From: Bacteroidales bacterium
GTDB taxonomy: Bacteria; Bacteroidota; Bacteroidia; Bacteroidales; UBA932
Reading direction: 5' to 3'
DNA: 64,000 nt
Assembly (NCBI GenBank): GCA_012744435.1
Contig: JAAYCA010000056.1
Location: forward strand, 1 to 64,000
Below, one piece after another: positions 41,844-48,673 of this stretch (its first letter is position 1; every line of letters starts with the position of its first letter). The notes under the pieces are model-generated. The model was not told the origin of the DNA, did no database searches, and saw nothing but the letters and a program-made list of their open reading frames with translations. Both the position numbers and the translations under genes were made by a program.

Positions 41844-42875
41844 TCAGGGTTTATCGACGATCTCGAGATCGAAACGCAGCGGTGAATAGGAAGGAATGAC
41901 GGTACCCGACCCCCGGTAGGTGTAGCCCAGGCCGGAATAGAACACCGCTGTCCCCTTCTCATGCGGGTGCATCTGGGACAGCGCATACAGGAAACCGTCG
42001 ATCGTGCTGGTCGAGGAGCCGAACTTGATGTCCGCGTAGGTGCCGCCGCTGCCATACCACGTGATCGTGGTCGGTCCGTACGTCCTGTTGGAAGAATAGA
42101 TATTGTAGAACGCCGCCGTGTCGCGGACATTGGTGTCCACGACCTTGCCGTTCAGCAGGCGAAGCACGTAGTTCAGATAGACCGTGGTGTCCGCGGGGAA
42201 CTCGATGTTTTCCGACGGCTCGCCCGTCCGGACGTAGTAGAAGCCGTATTTGAGCGAGTCCAGGACCGTATGGCCGGGGAAGGTCGCGGAAACATAGCGG
42301 CCGACGGAGTCCGTTTCCCATTTCTGGATGTCCGGAATGACATCGTGGAGCTTGATCTCATAGATGGCCGGGGTGCCGGAAATGTTGTCGCGGTATTCCT
42401 TCCCGGTCTCATAGTATTTGGACGTACTCAGGAGCCAGCCGGGGACCAGGACGGTCCTCGAGCCCCCCTCGCGCATGTCGGAGAGCGCTTCATCCAGACC
42501 GGGAGCCAGCAGGTAGGTCCCCCGGCCCCAGATCACGGGACCGTAATAGTCGTTGGGGTCGTAGTCTCCCAGCTGCTTGGCCATCTGTTCGCTGCAGGAT
42601 TTCTGGACGGAACCCGCCAGGTTCCTGGCCTGGTATTCGACCCGGACGTACGGGCTGTCCTCCGCGCTCCCGGCCGTCTTGCCCGTACCGGGGCTGTCCT
42701 CGAGGACATACGAGCCCAGGGCGGTCTGTACGGCGCCCGGGTGGTTGACCTGGATCCAGGCATCAAGATAGCGCTCGTTGGCGTCGTTGAGCCCGACCGT
42801 GGAAGGTCTGGCGCAGCCGGTGAGAAACAGCGCGGCCAGCGCAAAATACAATAATATAGTTCTCTTCATTTTCAT
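41844..42875 (-). CDS. Lipoprotein with two FKBP-type peptidyl-prolyl isomerase-like domains
   Basis: The 343-residue lipoprotein has the lipobox FLTGC (Cys21). Two FKBP-like domains follow. The first is degenerate, with PYVRVEYQARNL near its start, GRGTYLLAPGLDEALSDMREGG and IYEIKLHDVIPDI. The second has DTTVYLNYVLRLLNGKVVDTN, a flap region, STIDGFLYALSQMHPHEKGTAVFYSGLGY and PLRFDLEIVD. It resembles GldI-like periplasmic isomerases of Bacteroidota. Isomerase activity is uncertain. It directly abuts nrnA and lies 5 nt before the MATE gene. MKRTI two codons later is an alternative start. Confidence 0.82.
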   Translation of the reverse strand: MKMKRTILLYFALAALFLTGCARPSTVGLNDANERYLDAWIQVNHPGAVQTALGSYVLEDSPGTGKTAGSAEDSPYVRVEYQARNLAGSVQKSCSEQMAKQLGDYDPNDYYGPVIWGRGTYLLAPGLDEALSDMREGGSRTVLVPGWLLSTSKYYETGKEYRDNISGTPAIYEIKLHDVIPDIQKWETDSVGRYVSATFPGHTVLDSLKYGFYYVRTGEPSENIEFPADTTVYLNYVLRLLNGKVVDTNVRDTAAFYNIYSSNRTYGPTTITWYGSGGTYADIKFGSSTSTIDGFLYALSQMHPHEKGTAVFYSGLGYTYRGSGTVIPSYSPLRFDLEIVDKP

Positions 42876-43922
42876 TTACTTTTTCCGCATAAATCGTGCC
42901 GTCACGGCCTGGATGTATTCTCCCGCCAGTTCCGGCCCGGCGATGTCCTGCGGGAAGAACAGCTTGCCGCCTGCAGCGCATTCGTGGCCGCCGCCGTGGA
43001 AGGCTTCCTCGGCAAGGCGGTTCGCCGACACGCCCCTTTTGGAGCGGACGGACACCCGGAAGTGTCCCTCGCTCTCGCGCAGGAAGATGCTCATGCACAC
43101 CCGGCTGATGCCGAGCGGAAGGTTCACAAAGCCCTCGGTCTCGCCTTCCTGCACGTCGAAACGGTCCAGGAAGGCCCGGTCGAGCACGGCATAGGCCACC
43201 CCGTCCGGGGTAATCACCATACGCTCTGAAAGAAAGGCGCCCATGGCCCGGAAACGATTCTCCCGGCAGTCATGGTACAGCCGGTCCAGGATGGCATCCC
43301 GGTCCACGCCGGCGGCGAGCAGCTCGGAGGCCATCTGCAGGGTGGACGGAAAGACCGAATTGGCAAAGTTGTTGGTGTCCGTGGTCATCCCGGCCATCAG
43401 CGGGGAGAGCACTTCCATGGGCAGCCGGTCGGCGCGGCCGATCCCCGGCAGGCCCAGCAGGATCCGGTAAAGCAGTTCGCTGGCGGAAGAGATCTCCGTC
43501 TCGCTGAACACCAGGTCGAAGGATGCACGGTCGGGATTCAGGTGATGGTCGATCAACACTTTACGCGCAGCGGATGCCTGCAGCGGAGCGCTCAGCGTTT
43601 CCGCCCGGGAGAAAGCGTTCATGTCCAGGCAGACCAGCAGGTCGCTTGACGCGATCCAGTCCAGCGCGGGCTGAGGATCCGTCGCGACCAGGGTATCGTC
43701 GGTGGCCACCAGGAAATCCAGCGATGCAGGGGCGGGATCCGGCAGCAGCAGCCGGGCTTCCACCCCGCGGCATCGCCGCAGATAGGCCGTCAGCGCGGTG
43801 CCGCTTCCGAGCGCATCCCCGTCGGGATGTGTGTGGACGACAATACAAATGCGCCTCGCTGTCGCGAGAAACGCTTCCAGGCGCTGGATGTCTGCGGGTG
43901 CGGGTACTTGCATCTCTTTCAA
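42876..43922 (-). CDS. nrnA: Bifunctional oligoribonuclease / pAp phosphatase (DHH family)
   Basis: NrnA degrades oligoribonucleotides of a few residues and dephosphorylates 3'-phosphoadenosine 5'-phosphate. The 348-residue protein shows the DHH motifs for two metal ions: VVHTHPDGDALGSG, LLVCLDMNAF and VLIDHHLNPD. The DHHA1 substrate-binding domain carries AFHGGGHECAAGGKL. The length is slightly above the usual about 320. It is the first gene of a four-gene operon, ending directly against the FKBP lipoprotein gene. Confidence 0.93.
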   Translation of the reverse strand: MKEMQVPAPADIQRLEAFLATARRICIVVHTHPDGDALGSGTALTAYLRRCRGVEARLLLPDPAPASLDFLVATDDTLVATDPQPALDWIASSDLLVCLDMNAFSRAETLSAPLQASAARKVLIDHHLNPDRASFDLVFSETEISSASELLYRILLGLPGIGRADRLPMEVLSPLMAGMTTDTNNFANSVFPSTLQMASELLAAGVDRDAILDRLYHDCRENRFRAMGAFLSERMVITPDGVAYAVLDRAFLDRFDVQEGETEGFVNLPLGISRVCMSIFLRESEGHFRVSVRSKRGVSANRLAEEAFHGGGHECAAGGKLFFPQDIAGPELAGEYIQAVTARFMRKK

Positions 43923-43932
43923 AAAAACTTCG

Positions 43933-43941
43933 GCAAATTTA
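43933..43941 (-). promoter_or_regulatory. -7 box of the nrnA operon
   Basis: The minus strand reads TAAATTTGC, 10 nt before the ATG at 43922, giving a very short leader. Confidence 0.65.
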
Positions 43942-43973
43942 ATAAGAATATTGCATTTGATAAATCAATTTCA

Positions 43974-43981
43974 TAACTTTG
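43974..43981 (+). promoter_or_regulatory. -7 box of the 44.0-kb plus-strand operon
   Basis: TAACTTTG, 40 nt before the ATG at 44022, lies in the AT-rich divergent gap that also holds the nrnA box. Confidence 0.5.
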
Positions 43982-44021
43982 TGGGACTTTGGATATCAAA
44001 TAAAATTAATTAAGCGATACA

Positions 44022-44723
44022 ATGAACAAAGTAGTAAAGATCATCTTTGAGGTTATCCTGCTCGCCGCCATCGCAGGCCTTGTCTACCTGCTTTACAGCA
44101 ACATCATGCAGCCGGTCAACTTCAACAGGGAGAAGAGCAGCCGCCAGGCGGTCGCCGTGCAGCGCCTCAAGGACATCCGTTCCCTGCAGGTGGCGTACAA
44201 GTCCGTCACGGGCAAGTTCAACTCCTCGGTCGACTCCCTGAAGCAGTTCTATGAGAACGGCGAGATGGAGGTTGTGATGCAGGTCGGGTCCATGGACGAC
44301 TCCCTTGCCGTCGCGAACACCGACGCCATCAAGAAAGCGAACCGCAGACTCAAGCCCGAGCAGCTGACCGCCAAGCTCCAGGAGGCCTATGCCGCCGGAG
44401 AGAAGGTCGTGTTCTCCACCGTGACCAAGGTTCCGGTGCGCGACACCCTGTTCAACGGCCGTCCGGACTTCAGCATCGACTCCCTCAAGTACATCCCGTT
44501 CTCCGGCAAGGAGGAAATCCAGATGGAAGCCACGACCAAGATGGTCTCCGGCGTGCCCGTACCCCTCTTCGAGGCCCGCATCCCCTGGAAGTCCCTTCTC
44601 AAGGGCATGAACAACCAGCTCCGCATCAACCTCGATGCCGAGAGCCGTGATCTCAACCGCTACGAAGGTCTGCAGGTCGGTTCCATCACCGCCCCGAACA
44701 ACAACGCAGGCAACTGGGAGTAG
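44022..44723 (+). CDS. Membrane-anchored protein of unknown function
   Basis: The 233-residue protein has one N-terminal transmembrane helix (about residues 7-26, VILLAAIAGLVYLLY). A helical, Gln/Arg/Ser-rich stretch follows (SSRQAVAVQRLKDIRSLQVAYKSVTGKF), reminiscent of pilin or pseudopilin N-termini. The rest is a soluble extracytoplasmic domain (about 60-233). No enzyme motif is visible. I take the ATG at 44022 as start. It is the first gene of the DUF3822-rsmD operon, with the next start overlapping its stop codon (TAGTG). The pilin-like resemblance is weak. Confidence 0.7.
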   Translation: MNKVVKIIFEVILLAAIAGLVYLLYSNIMQPVNFNREKSSRQAVAVQRLKDIRSLQVAYKSVTGKFNSSVDSLKQFYENGEMEVVMQVGSMDDSLAVANTDAIKKANRRLKPEQLTAKLQEAYAAGEKVVFSTVTKVPVRDTLFNGRPDFSIDSLKYIPFSGKEEIQMEATTKMVSGVPVPLFEARIPWKSLLKGMNNQLRINLDAESRDLNRYEGLQVGSITAPNNNAGNWE

Positions 44724-45181
44724 TGTTCACCCTCGTCCCCTCCCAATTCTTCAACCCTGCGGCAGCGCGTGATGCGCTCGCTGAAGTGGGTGCCTTGAGG
44801 GAGGACGCGACGGTGGAATACCTCGAAATACCACAGTACGACGCTGTCCTCGTCTATGCAAAAGACGGGGACAGCGTCGTTGATGATTCACCCGCCATCT
44901 ATACGCTGCTGTCGCGCCTGCCCGACTGCCCGGAATACAACAAGATCCTCTGCGGCATGCTGGACGACCGGCTCTACCTGGCCGTGGCCCAGGGCAAGAG
45001 CCTGCTGCTCGCCAACAGTTTTCCTGCCCGGGATTTCACCACGGCGGAATATTTCATTTTCCTGTCGCTGAATTCCCTCCAGCTCAATCCGGAGATCTCC
45101 ACCATCTGCTGGCTGTCCCAGCTGGATGCGGAGGATGAGATGGCCCTGTACCGGTATTTCAAGGCCGTCGAGTACCTATGA
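44723..45181 (+). CDS. Short DUF3822-like protein
   Basis: The 152-residue product matches the C-terminal half of DUF3822 proteins. It starts at FTLVPSQFFNP, which lies in the middle of full-length members (about 250-270 residues), and ends with LSQLDAEDEMALYRYFKAVEYL. The N-terminal half is missing. The start is a GTG that shares a base with the upstream TAG, so translation is probably coupled. The gene order DUF3822-rsmD is, as far as I know, usual in Bacteroidota. The actin-like fold proposed for the family would be incomplete here. The function is unknown. Confidence 0.65.
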   Translation: MFTLVPSQFFNPAAARDALAEVGALREDATVEYLEIPQYDAVLVYAKDGDSVVDDSPAIYTLLSRLPDCPEYNKILCGMLDDRLYLAVAQGKSLLLANSFPARDFTTAEYFIFLSLNSLQLNPEISTICWLSQLDAEDEMALYRYFKAVEYL

Positions 45182-45741
45182 GAATCATCGGCGGCCGCCT
45201 GAAAGGCAAGACCATCCTGCCCCCCATGGGGTATGGCGCCCGGCCCACCACGGATTTCGCGCGGGAGGGCCTTTTCAATATCCTGGGTAACGAATACGAG
45301 TTCGAAGACCTCCAGGTCCTCGACCTCTTCGGCGGCACCGGCGCCATCTCGTTCGAGTTCGCCTCGCGCGGCGCGCGACGCGTATATAGTGTGGAGATGA
45401 ACCGCGACCACGCTGCCTTCATCCGACGCGAAGCCGCCCGGCTCGGTCTGCCCGCCGTCACGGCCGTCCATGCCAACGTATTCGACTTCCTGCCCATCTG
45501 CCGGGAAAAGTTCGACATCATCTTTGCCGATCCGCCCTATGCCCTGCAGGGTCTGGAGACCCTCCCGGACAAGGTCCTGTCGCGGGATCTGCTCCACCCC
45601 GGCGGCTATTTCATCCTGGAGCACGGCGACGAACACCGATTCACGGAGCATCCTCTGTTCAAGAAGGAAAAGACCTACGGCCGCGTCCACTTCAGTTTCT
45701 TCGAAGGGGGCTCCGCCCCCTGCGACCCCCTGCGGCCATAA
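45178..45741 (+). CDS. rsmD: 16S rRNA (guanine(966)-N2)-methyltransferase RsmD
   Basis: RsmD methylates G966 of 16S rRNA with S-adenosylmethionine. The 187-residue protein opens with MRIIGGRLKGKTI and has RPTTDFAREGLFNIL, the SAM-binding motif LDLFGGTGAISFEFASRGA and the catalytic FADPPYAL. It starts inside the upstream stop (ATGA overlap). The last about 13 residues (FEGGSAPCDPLRP) are not conserved RsmD. They are translated from hairpin 1 of the repeat element at 45704-45809, so the element runs into the gene's 3' end. Confidence 0.92.
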   Translation: MRIIGGRLKGKTILPPMGYGARPTTDFAREGLFNILGNEYEFEDLQVLDLFGGTGAISFEFASRGARRVYSVEMNRDHAAFIRREAARLGLPAVTAVHANVFDFLPICREKFDIIFADPPYALQGLETLPDKVLSRDLLHPGGYFILEHGDEHRFTEHPLFKKEKTYGRVHFSFFEGGSAPCDPLRP

Positions 45742-45809
45742 CCCCCTTTCCGTATTTGCCCTTCGGCCAAATACCCGGGGTCGGCCGGCCGGCTGATGCC
45801 GGCTTCGCT
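45704..45809 (+). repeat. Three-hairpin dispersed element, copy 1
   Basis: 106 nt. Hairpin 1 is AGGGGGC-TCC-GCCCCCT (45705-45721). Hairpin 2 is GTATTTG (45752-45758) with CAAATAC (45768-45774). Hairpin 3 is GCCGGC-CGGCTGAT-GCCGGC (45784-45803), followed by TTCGCT. Copy 2 at 47776-47880 has the same order on the opposite strand. Stems 2 and 3 differ between copies by compensatory pairs. This copy covers the rsmD 3' end and leader-proximal sequence of the sigma-factor operon. Confidence 0.8.
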
Positions 45810-45822
45810 CAAACCTCGTTGC

Positions 45823-45845
45823 AACAATTCGATTTTTCCTGCGTT
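45823..45845 (+). promoter_or_regulatory. Candidate ECF-type promoter of the sigma-factor operon
   Basis: GCAAC with AAC at 45823-45825, and CGTT at 45842-45845, are separated by 16 nt. This is the classical AAC-N16-CGT pattern of ECF promoters. It lies 19 nt before the ATG at 45865, with no TAnnTTTG box nearby, so autoregulation is plausible. Confidence 0.45.
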
Positions 45846-45864
45846 ATATAGGCAGAGTGAGTTA

Positions 45865-46365
45865 ATGATGACACGACAGGAGATCACGGAATTCTACAGG
45901 GAACACCACCGGCGACTGTACAACATCAGCCTCCGTATCCTCCGGGACCCGGAAGAGGCGGAAGAGGTGATGCAGGACACCCTGATGAAATATATCTCCT
46001 CCCCGGGGTCCTTCTCCTCCGCCGCCCAGATTTCCGCCTGGCTGGCCCGCACCTGCATCCGCGCCTCCATCGACCGGCTGCGCAGGCGCAGACGCCGGGA
46101 CGCCTTCCTGGAGGATTATGCCGATTCCGTCATCCCGGACGAAGAGCCGGATCCCGGAGCCCCCCTCCCGGATATCGGACGGATCCGTGCGGCGATGGAC
46201 GCCCTGCCGGAACCTTACCGGCTGGTACTGAACCTGGTGCTCATCGAAGGCCTGGACTACGGCGAGATCGCCGCGCTGACCGGAAAGAAGGAACCCACGC
46301 TCCGTTCGCTGTATTCGCGCGGACGGGTGAAACTGGTTGCATTGCTAAATGACAGAAAGATATGA
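45865..46365 (+). CDS. ECF-family RNA polymerase sigma factor
   Basis: The 166-residue sigma-70-like factor has region 2 (FYREHHRRLYNISLRILRDPEEAEEVMQDTLMKYI) and region 4 (DALPEPYRLVLNLVLIEGLDYGEIAALTGKKEPTLRSLYSRGRVKL). The linker is acidic and Pro-rich. I start at the ATG at 45865 (or 45868), because the earlier in-frame start at 45796 lies inside the repeat element. It overlaps the next gene by 4 nt (ATGA) and forms an operon with a membrane protein and a DUF2807 protein, the usual layout of envelope-stress sigma factors. Confidence 0.9.
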   Translation: MMTRQEITEFYREHHRRLYNISLRILRDPEEAEEVMQDTLMKYISSPGSFSSAAQISAWLARTCIRASIDRLRRRRRRDAFLEDYADSVIPDEEPDPGAPLPDIGRIRAAMDALPEPYRLVLNLVLIEGLDYGEIAALTGKKEPTLRSLYSRGRVKLVALLNDRKI

Positions 46366-46826
46366 CCGAATTCGAACAATACATCCGCGAAAACGCGGCC
46401 CGATTCGACACGGCGGAGCCCGCCCCCGGCCACGAGGAACGTTTCCTCGCCCGGGTGGACCCCTCCGTCATTCAGCGGCCCCGGTTTTCCGGCTTTCGCC
46501 GCCCCCTCGCCTGGGCCTTCGCCCTGGCGGCCGTCGCCGTCGCGCTGGCGGTCTTCCGGCCGGGAGCGTCGCACTATTTCCTGGGCGTACCCAACAATCC
46601 CGAACGGGTGTACCGCTCCTACCTCGCGCAGGTCGAAAAGGCCTATCTCGACTTCCCCTGGGAAGACGGCTACGACTGGGAAAGCGCCCTGGACGAACTG
46701 ACCGAAGAGAACGTCAGCCTGTTCGAGCAACTCCCGGAAGAACTCTCCCCGCGCCGGCAGGCCCGTATCCTCAAGGCCTACTACGGCGACCTTCTTGACG
46801 GTGTAAAACAATTAAAAAACAGATAA
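46362..46826 (+). CDS. Single-pass membrane protein, probable anti-sigma partner
   Basis: The 154-residue protein has a cytoplasmic N-terminus (about 45 residues, with HEERFLARVDPS), one transmembrane helix (about 49-67, LAWAFALAAVAVALAVF) and a periplasmic, acidic C-terminal half. Position and topology fit an anti-sigma factor for the upstream ECF sigma factor. No zinc-binding HxxxCxxC motif is present, so it would be of the non-ZAS type. The start overlaps the sigma gene by 4 nt. The role is inferred from context. Confidence 0.65.
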   Translation: MTEFEQYIRENAARFDTAEPAPGHEERFLARVDPSVIQRPRFSGFRRPLAWAFALAAVAVALAVFRPGASHYFLGVPNNPERVYRSYLAQVEKAYLDFPWEDGYDWESALDELTEENVSLFEQLPEELSPRRQARILKAYYGDLLDGVKQLKNR

Positions 46827-46828
46827 CG

Positions 46829-47752
46829 ATGAAAAAGTTGATCACCCTTCTTGCCGTGGCCGTCATGGCCATCCTCCCCGCCCGGGTGTCCCACGCCGGA
46901 CAGCCGGAAAGCATACCCGCCCGGGAGACCCGGGAATACAAAGTCCGCAATTTCGACGGGCTGGACATCTCGTGGGTCTATAAGGTGGAGCTGACCCGCT
47001 CCAACCGCTATACCGTCAGCGTCGACGCGCCGGATTTCATCCTCCCGTACCTGCAGATCGACGTCAGGGACGGCATCCTCTGCATGGAGGTCCGGGAGAT
47101 GCCCCGCGACATCCGGCGAAAGATGGAGAGCGGACGCAACGAGATCCGCGCGAGCGTATCCATGCCCGAACTCATCTCTGTCAAGATGTCCGGTGCGGCC
47201 AGTCTCACCGCCCAGGATGATTTCCTCCACAAGAACAATCGCTTCACCCTGCAGCTCAGTGGAGCGGCTTCGACCCGCGGCCTGTCCGTCAGGGCGACCG
47301 ATGCCGATATCGAGTGCAGCGGAGCCGTCAAATATGAGCTGAAAGGCGATTTCGACCGGGTGGATCTCGTGGTGTCCGGCGCAGCCAGCGGCCGGCTGGA
47401 GGCCTCTCCGAAGGCTGCCGAGATGCAACTGTCCGGGAGCGCCAGGCTCGACTGGACCGGCAAGGCCGGGAATGTCGGCGTTTCAGCCTCCGGTGCCGCC
47501 GCTCTCCAGCATGAAGGATCCGCTACGGAGCTTCGGATAAGCGGGTCCGGCGCTGCCAGGATCAATGCCGCCCTGGCACCGGCCCGCACCGTCAGCGTCC
47601 GGCTTTCCGGTGCGGCCAGATGCGATGTGGATGTCGTGGAATCGCTCGACGCCGATCTCTCCGGCGCCGCCGCCTGCCGCTACCACGGCCCGGAAACCCT
47701 GCGCGTCACCACGCAGTCCGTCTCCCGCGGGGCGTCGCTGACGCGGTACTAG
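46829..47752 (+). CDS. DUF2807 (head-GIN) beta-helix protein
   Basis: The 307-residue exported protein has a signal peptide (to about residue 23, SHAGQ) and a DUF2807 domain that opens with REYKVRNFDGLDISWVYKVEL. It then repeats the rung motif SGAA or a variant about nine times (MSGAAS, LSGAAS, CSGAV, VSGAAS, LSGSAR, ASGAAA, SGSGAAR, LSGAAR, LSGAAA). This suggests a regular beta-helix or beta-roll. Such proteins are common outputs or partners of ECF operons in Bacteroidota; the ligand is unknown. It begins 2 nt after the anti-sigma candidate. Confidence 0.85.
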   Translation: MKKLITLLAVAVMAILPARVSHAGQPESIPARETREYKVRNFDGLDISWVYKVELTRSNRYTVSVDAPDFILPYLQIDVRDGILCMEVREMPRDIRRKMESGRNEIRASVSMPELISVKMSGAASLTAQDDFLHKNNRFTLQLSGAASTRGLSVRATDADIECSGAVKYELKGDFDRVDLVVSGAASGRLEASPKAAEMQLSGSARLDWTGKAGNVGVSASGAAALQHEGSATELRISGSGAARINAALAPARTVSVRLSGAARCDVDVVESLDADLSGAAACRYHGPETLRVTTQSVSRGASLTRY

Positions 47753-47775
47753 TTCAATAGTTCTTCCGGGAACGA

Positions 47776-47880
47776 AGCGAAGTCGGCATCAGCCGGCCGA
47801 CGCGGTCCCGGGACTTTGCGGCAGCAAAGTCGGAATGGGACTTGAGCGGCGCAAGGGGTCACAGGGGGCGGAGCCCCCTT
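47776..47880 (-). repeat. Three-hairpin dispersed element, copy 2 (inverted)
   Basis: 105 nt. Read on the minus strand it starts right after the SDR stop. Hairpin 1 (47863-47879) is identical to copy 1. Hairpin 2 has stem GACTTTGC/GCAAAGTC (47812-47831), where copy 1 has GTATTTG/CAAATAC. Hairpin 3 has GTCGGC-CGGCTGAT-GCCGAC (47782-47801), where copy 1 has GCCGGC/GCCGGC. It fills the gap between the convergent DUF2807 and SDR genes. Confidence 0.8.
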
Positions 47881-48668
47881 TATTGCGGTTTGATCCGCCG
47901 GACCAGCCGGGCGCAGAGACCGGGGAAGAAGCGTTTGATGCAGACCATCAGGAGCTCCTTGCCGCCGACCAGCACCTCGCGCTTGCCGCGGGCGATGGCG
48001 CGGACAATGATCCGGGCGGCGCGATCGGGCGTGATGCCCCCGGCCTGGCCGGGATCCATCTGGCCGTGCGGCTTGCCGCCCTTGTCGAGGGCGCTCATGG
48101 AAATGGCCGTCTGCACCCGCCCCGGGCAGACGATCGTCACCCGGATGCCGCGGTGGTAATACTCGGCCTGCAGCGTCTCGAAGAAGCCATACAGGGCGAA
48201 TTTAGCGGAAGCATAGGCGCTGCGGAGCGGGAAACCGAATTTCCCTGAGATAGACGAAGTCACGGCAATATGCCCGCCGCCCTGCGCCAGCATGCGGGGC
48301 AGAACCGTCCGCGCGATGGCCTCCGGCGCAAAGAAATCAATCTCCATGATCTTGCGGACCATCTCTTCGGACGTATCCTCCACGAGTGTCCGCTGGCTGA
48401 TGCCGGCGTTGCAATAGACGACGTCGAGTCCGCCAAAGGCAGCCCAGGCGGCCTCGCAGAGCGCCGTCAGGCCGGACGGGTCGCTGAAATCATAAGGCAG
48501 CGGCACGACGCCGGGGGCACCGGCGGCCCGACACTGCTCCACGGCATCCTCCAGCTGGTTCCCGACGGGCAGCGCCGTAAGCACCAGCTGCGCACCCTGC
48601 GAGGCATAACGCAGGGCGCACGCCAATCCGATGCCGGAGGAGGCTCCGGTAATCCATACTTTCTGCAT
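47880..48668 (-). CDS. Short-chain dehydrogenase/reductase
   Basis: The 262-residue oxidoreductase has the classical SDR nucleotide-binding motif WITGASSGIGLACALRYA at the N-terminus, NAG in YCNAGISQ, the catalytic Ser in SSISGK, and the Tyr-x-x-x-Lys pair in YASAKFALYGF. It then has PGRVQT. The hydrophobic C-terminal segment (VCIKRFFPGLCARLVRRIKPQ) suggests membrane association, as in lipid-directed members. NADP preference is likely but unproven. The frame is open upstream, but the start is fixed by MQKVWITGAS. It follows the VOC gene by 5 nt. Confidence 0.88.
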   Translation of the reverse strand: MQKVWITGASSGIGLACALRYASQGAQLVLTALPVGNQLEDAVEQCRAAGAPGVVPLPYDFSDPSGLTALCEAAWAAFGGLDVVYCNAGISQRTLVEDTSEEMVRKIMEIDFFAPEAIARTVLPRMLAQGGGHIAVTSSISGKFGFPLRSAYASAKFALYGFFETLQAEYYHRGIRVTIVCPGRVQTAISMSALDKGGKPHGQMDPGQAGGITPDRAARIIVRAIARGKREVLVGGKELLMVCIKRFFPGLCARLVRRIKPQ

Positions 48669-48673
48669 GGGAT

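Noticed and set aside
45796..45864. Earlier start of the ECF sigma factor
   Set aside because: The extra 23 codons lie in the repeat element and the candidate ECF promoter. Homology to region 2 begins after the ATG at 45865.
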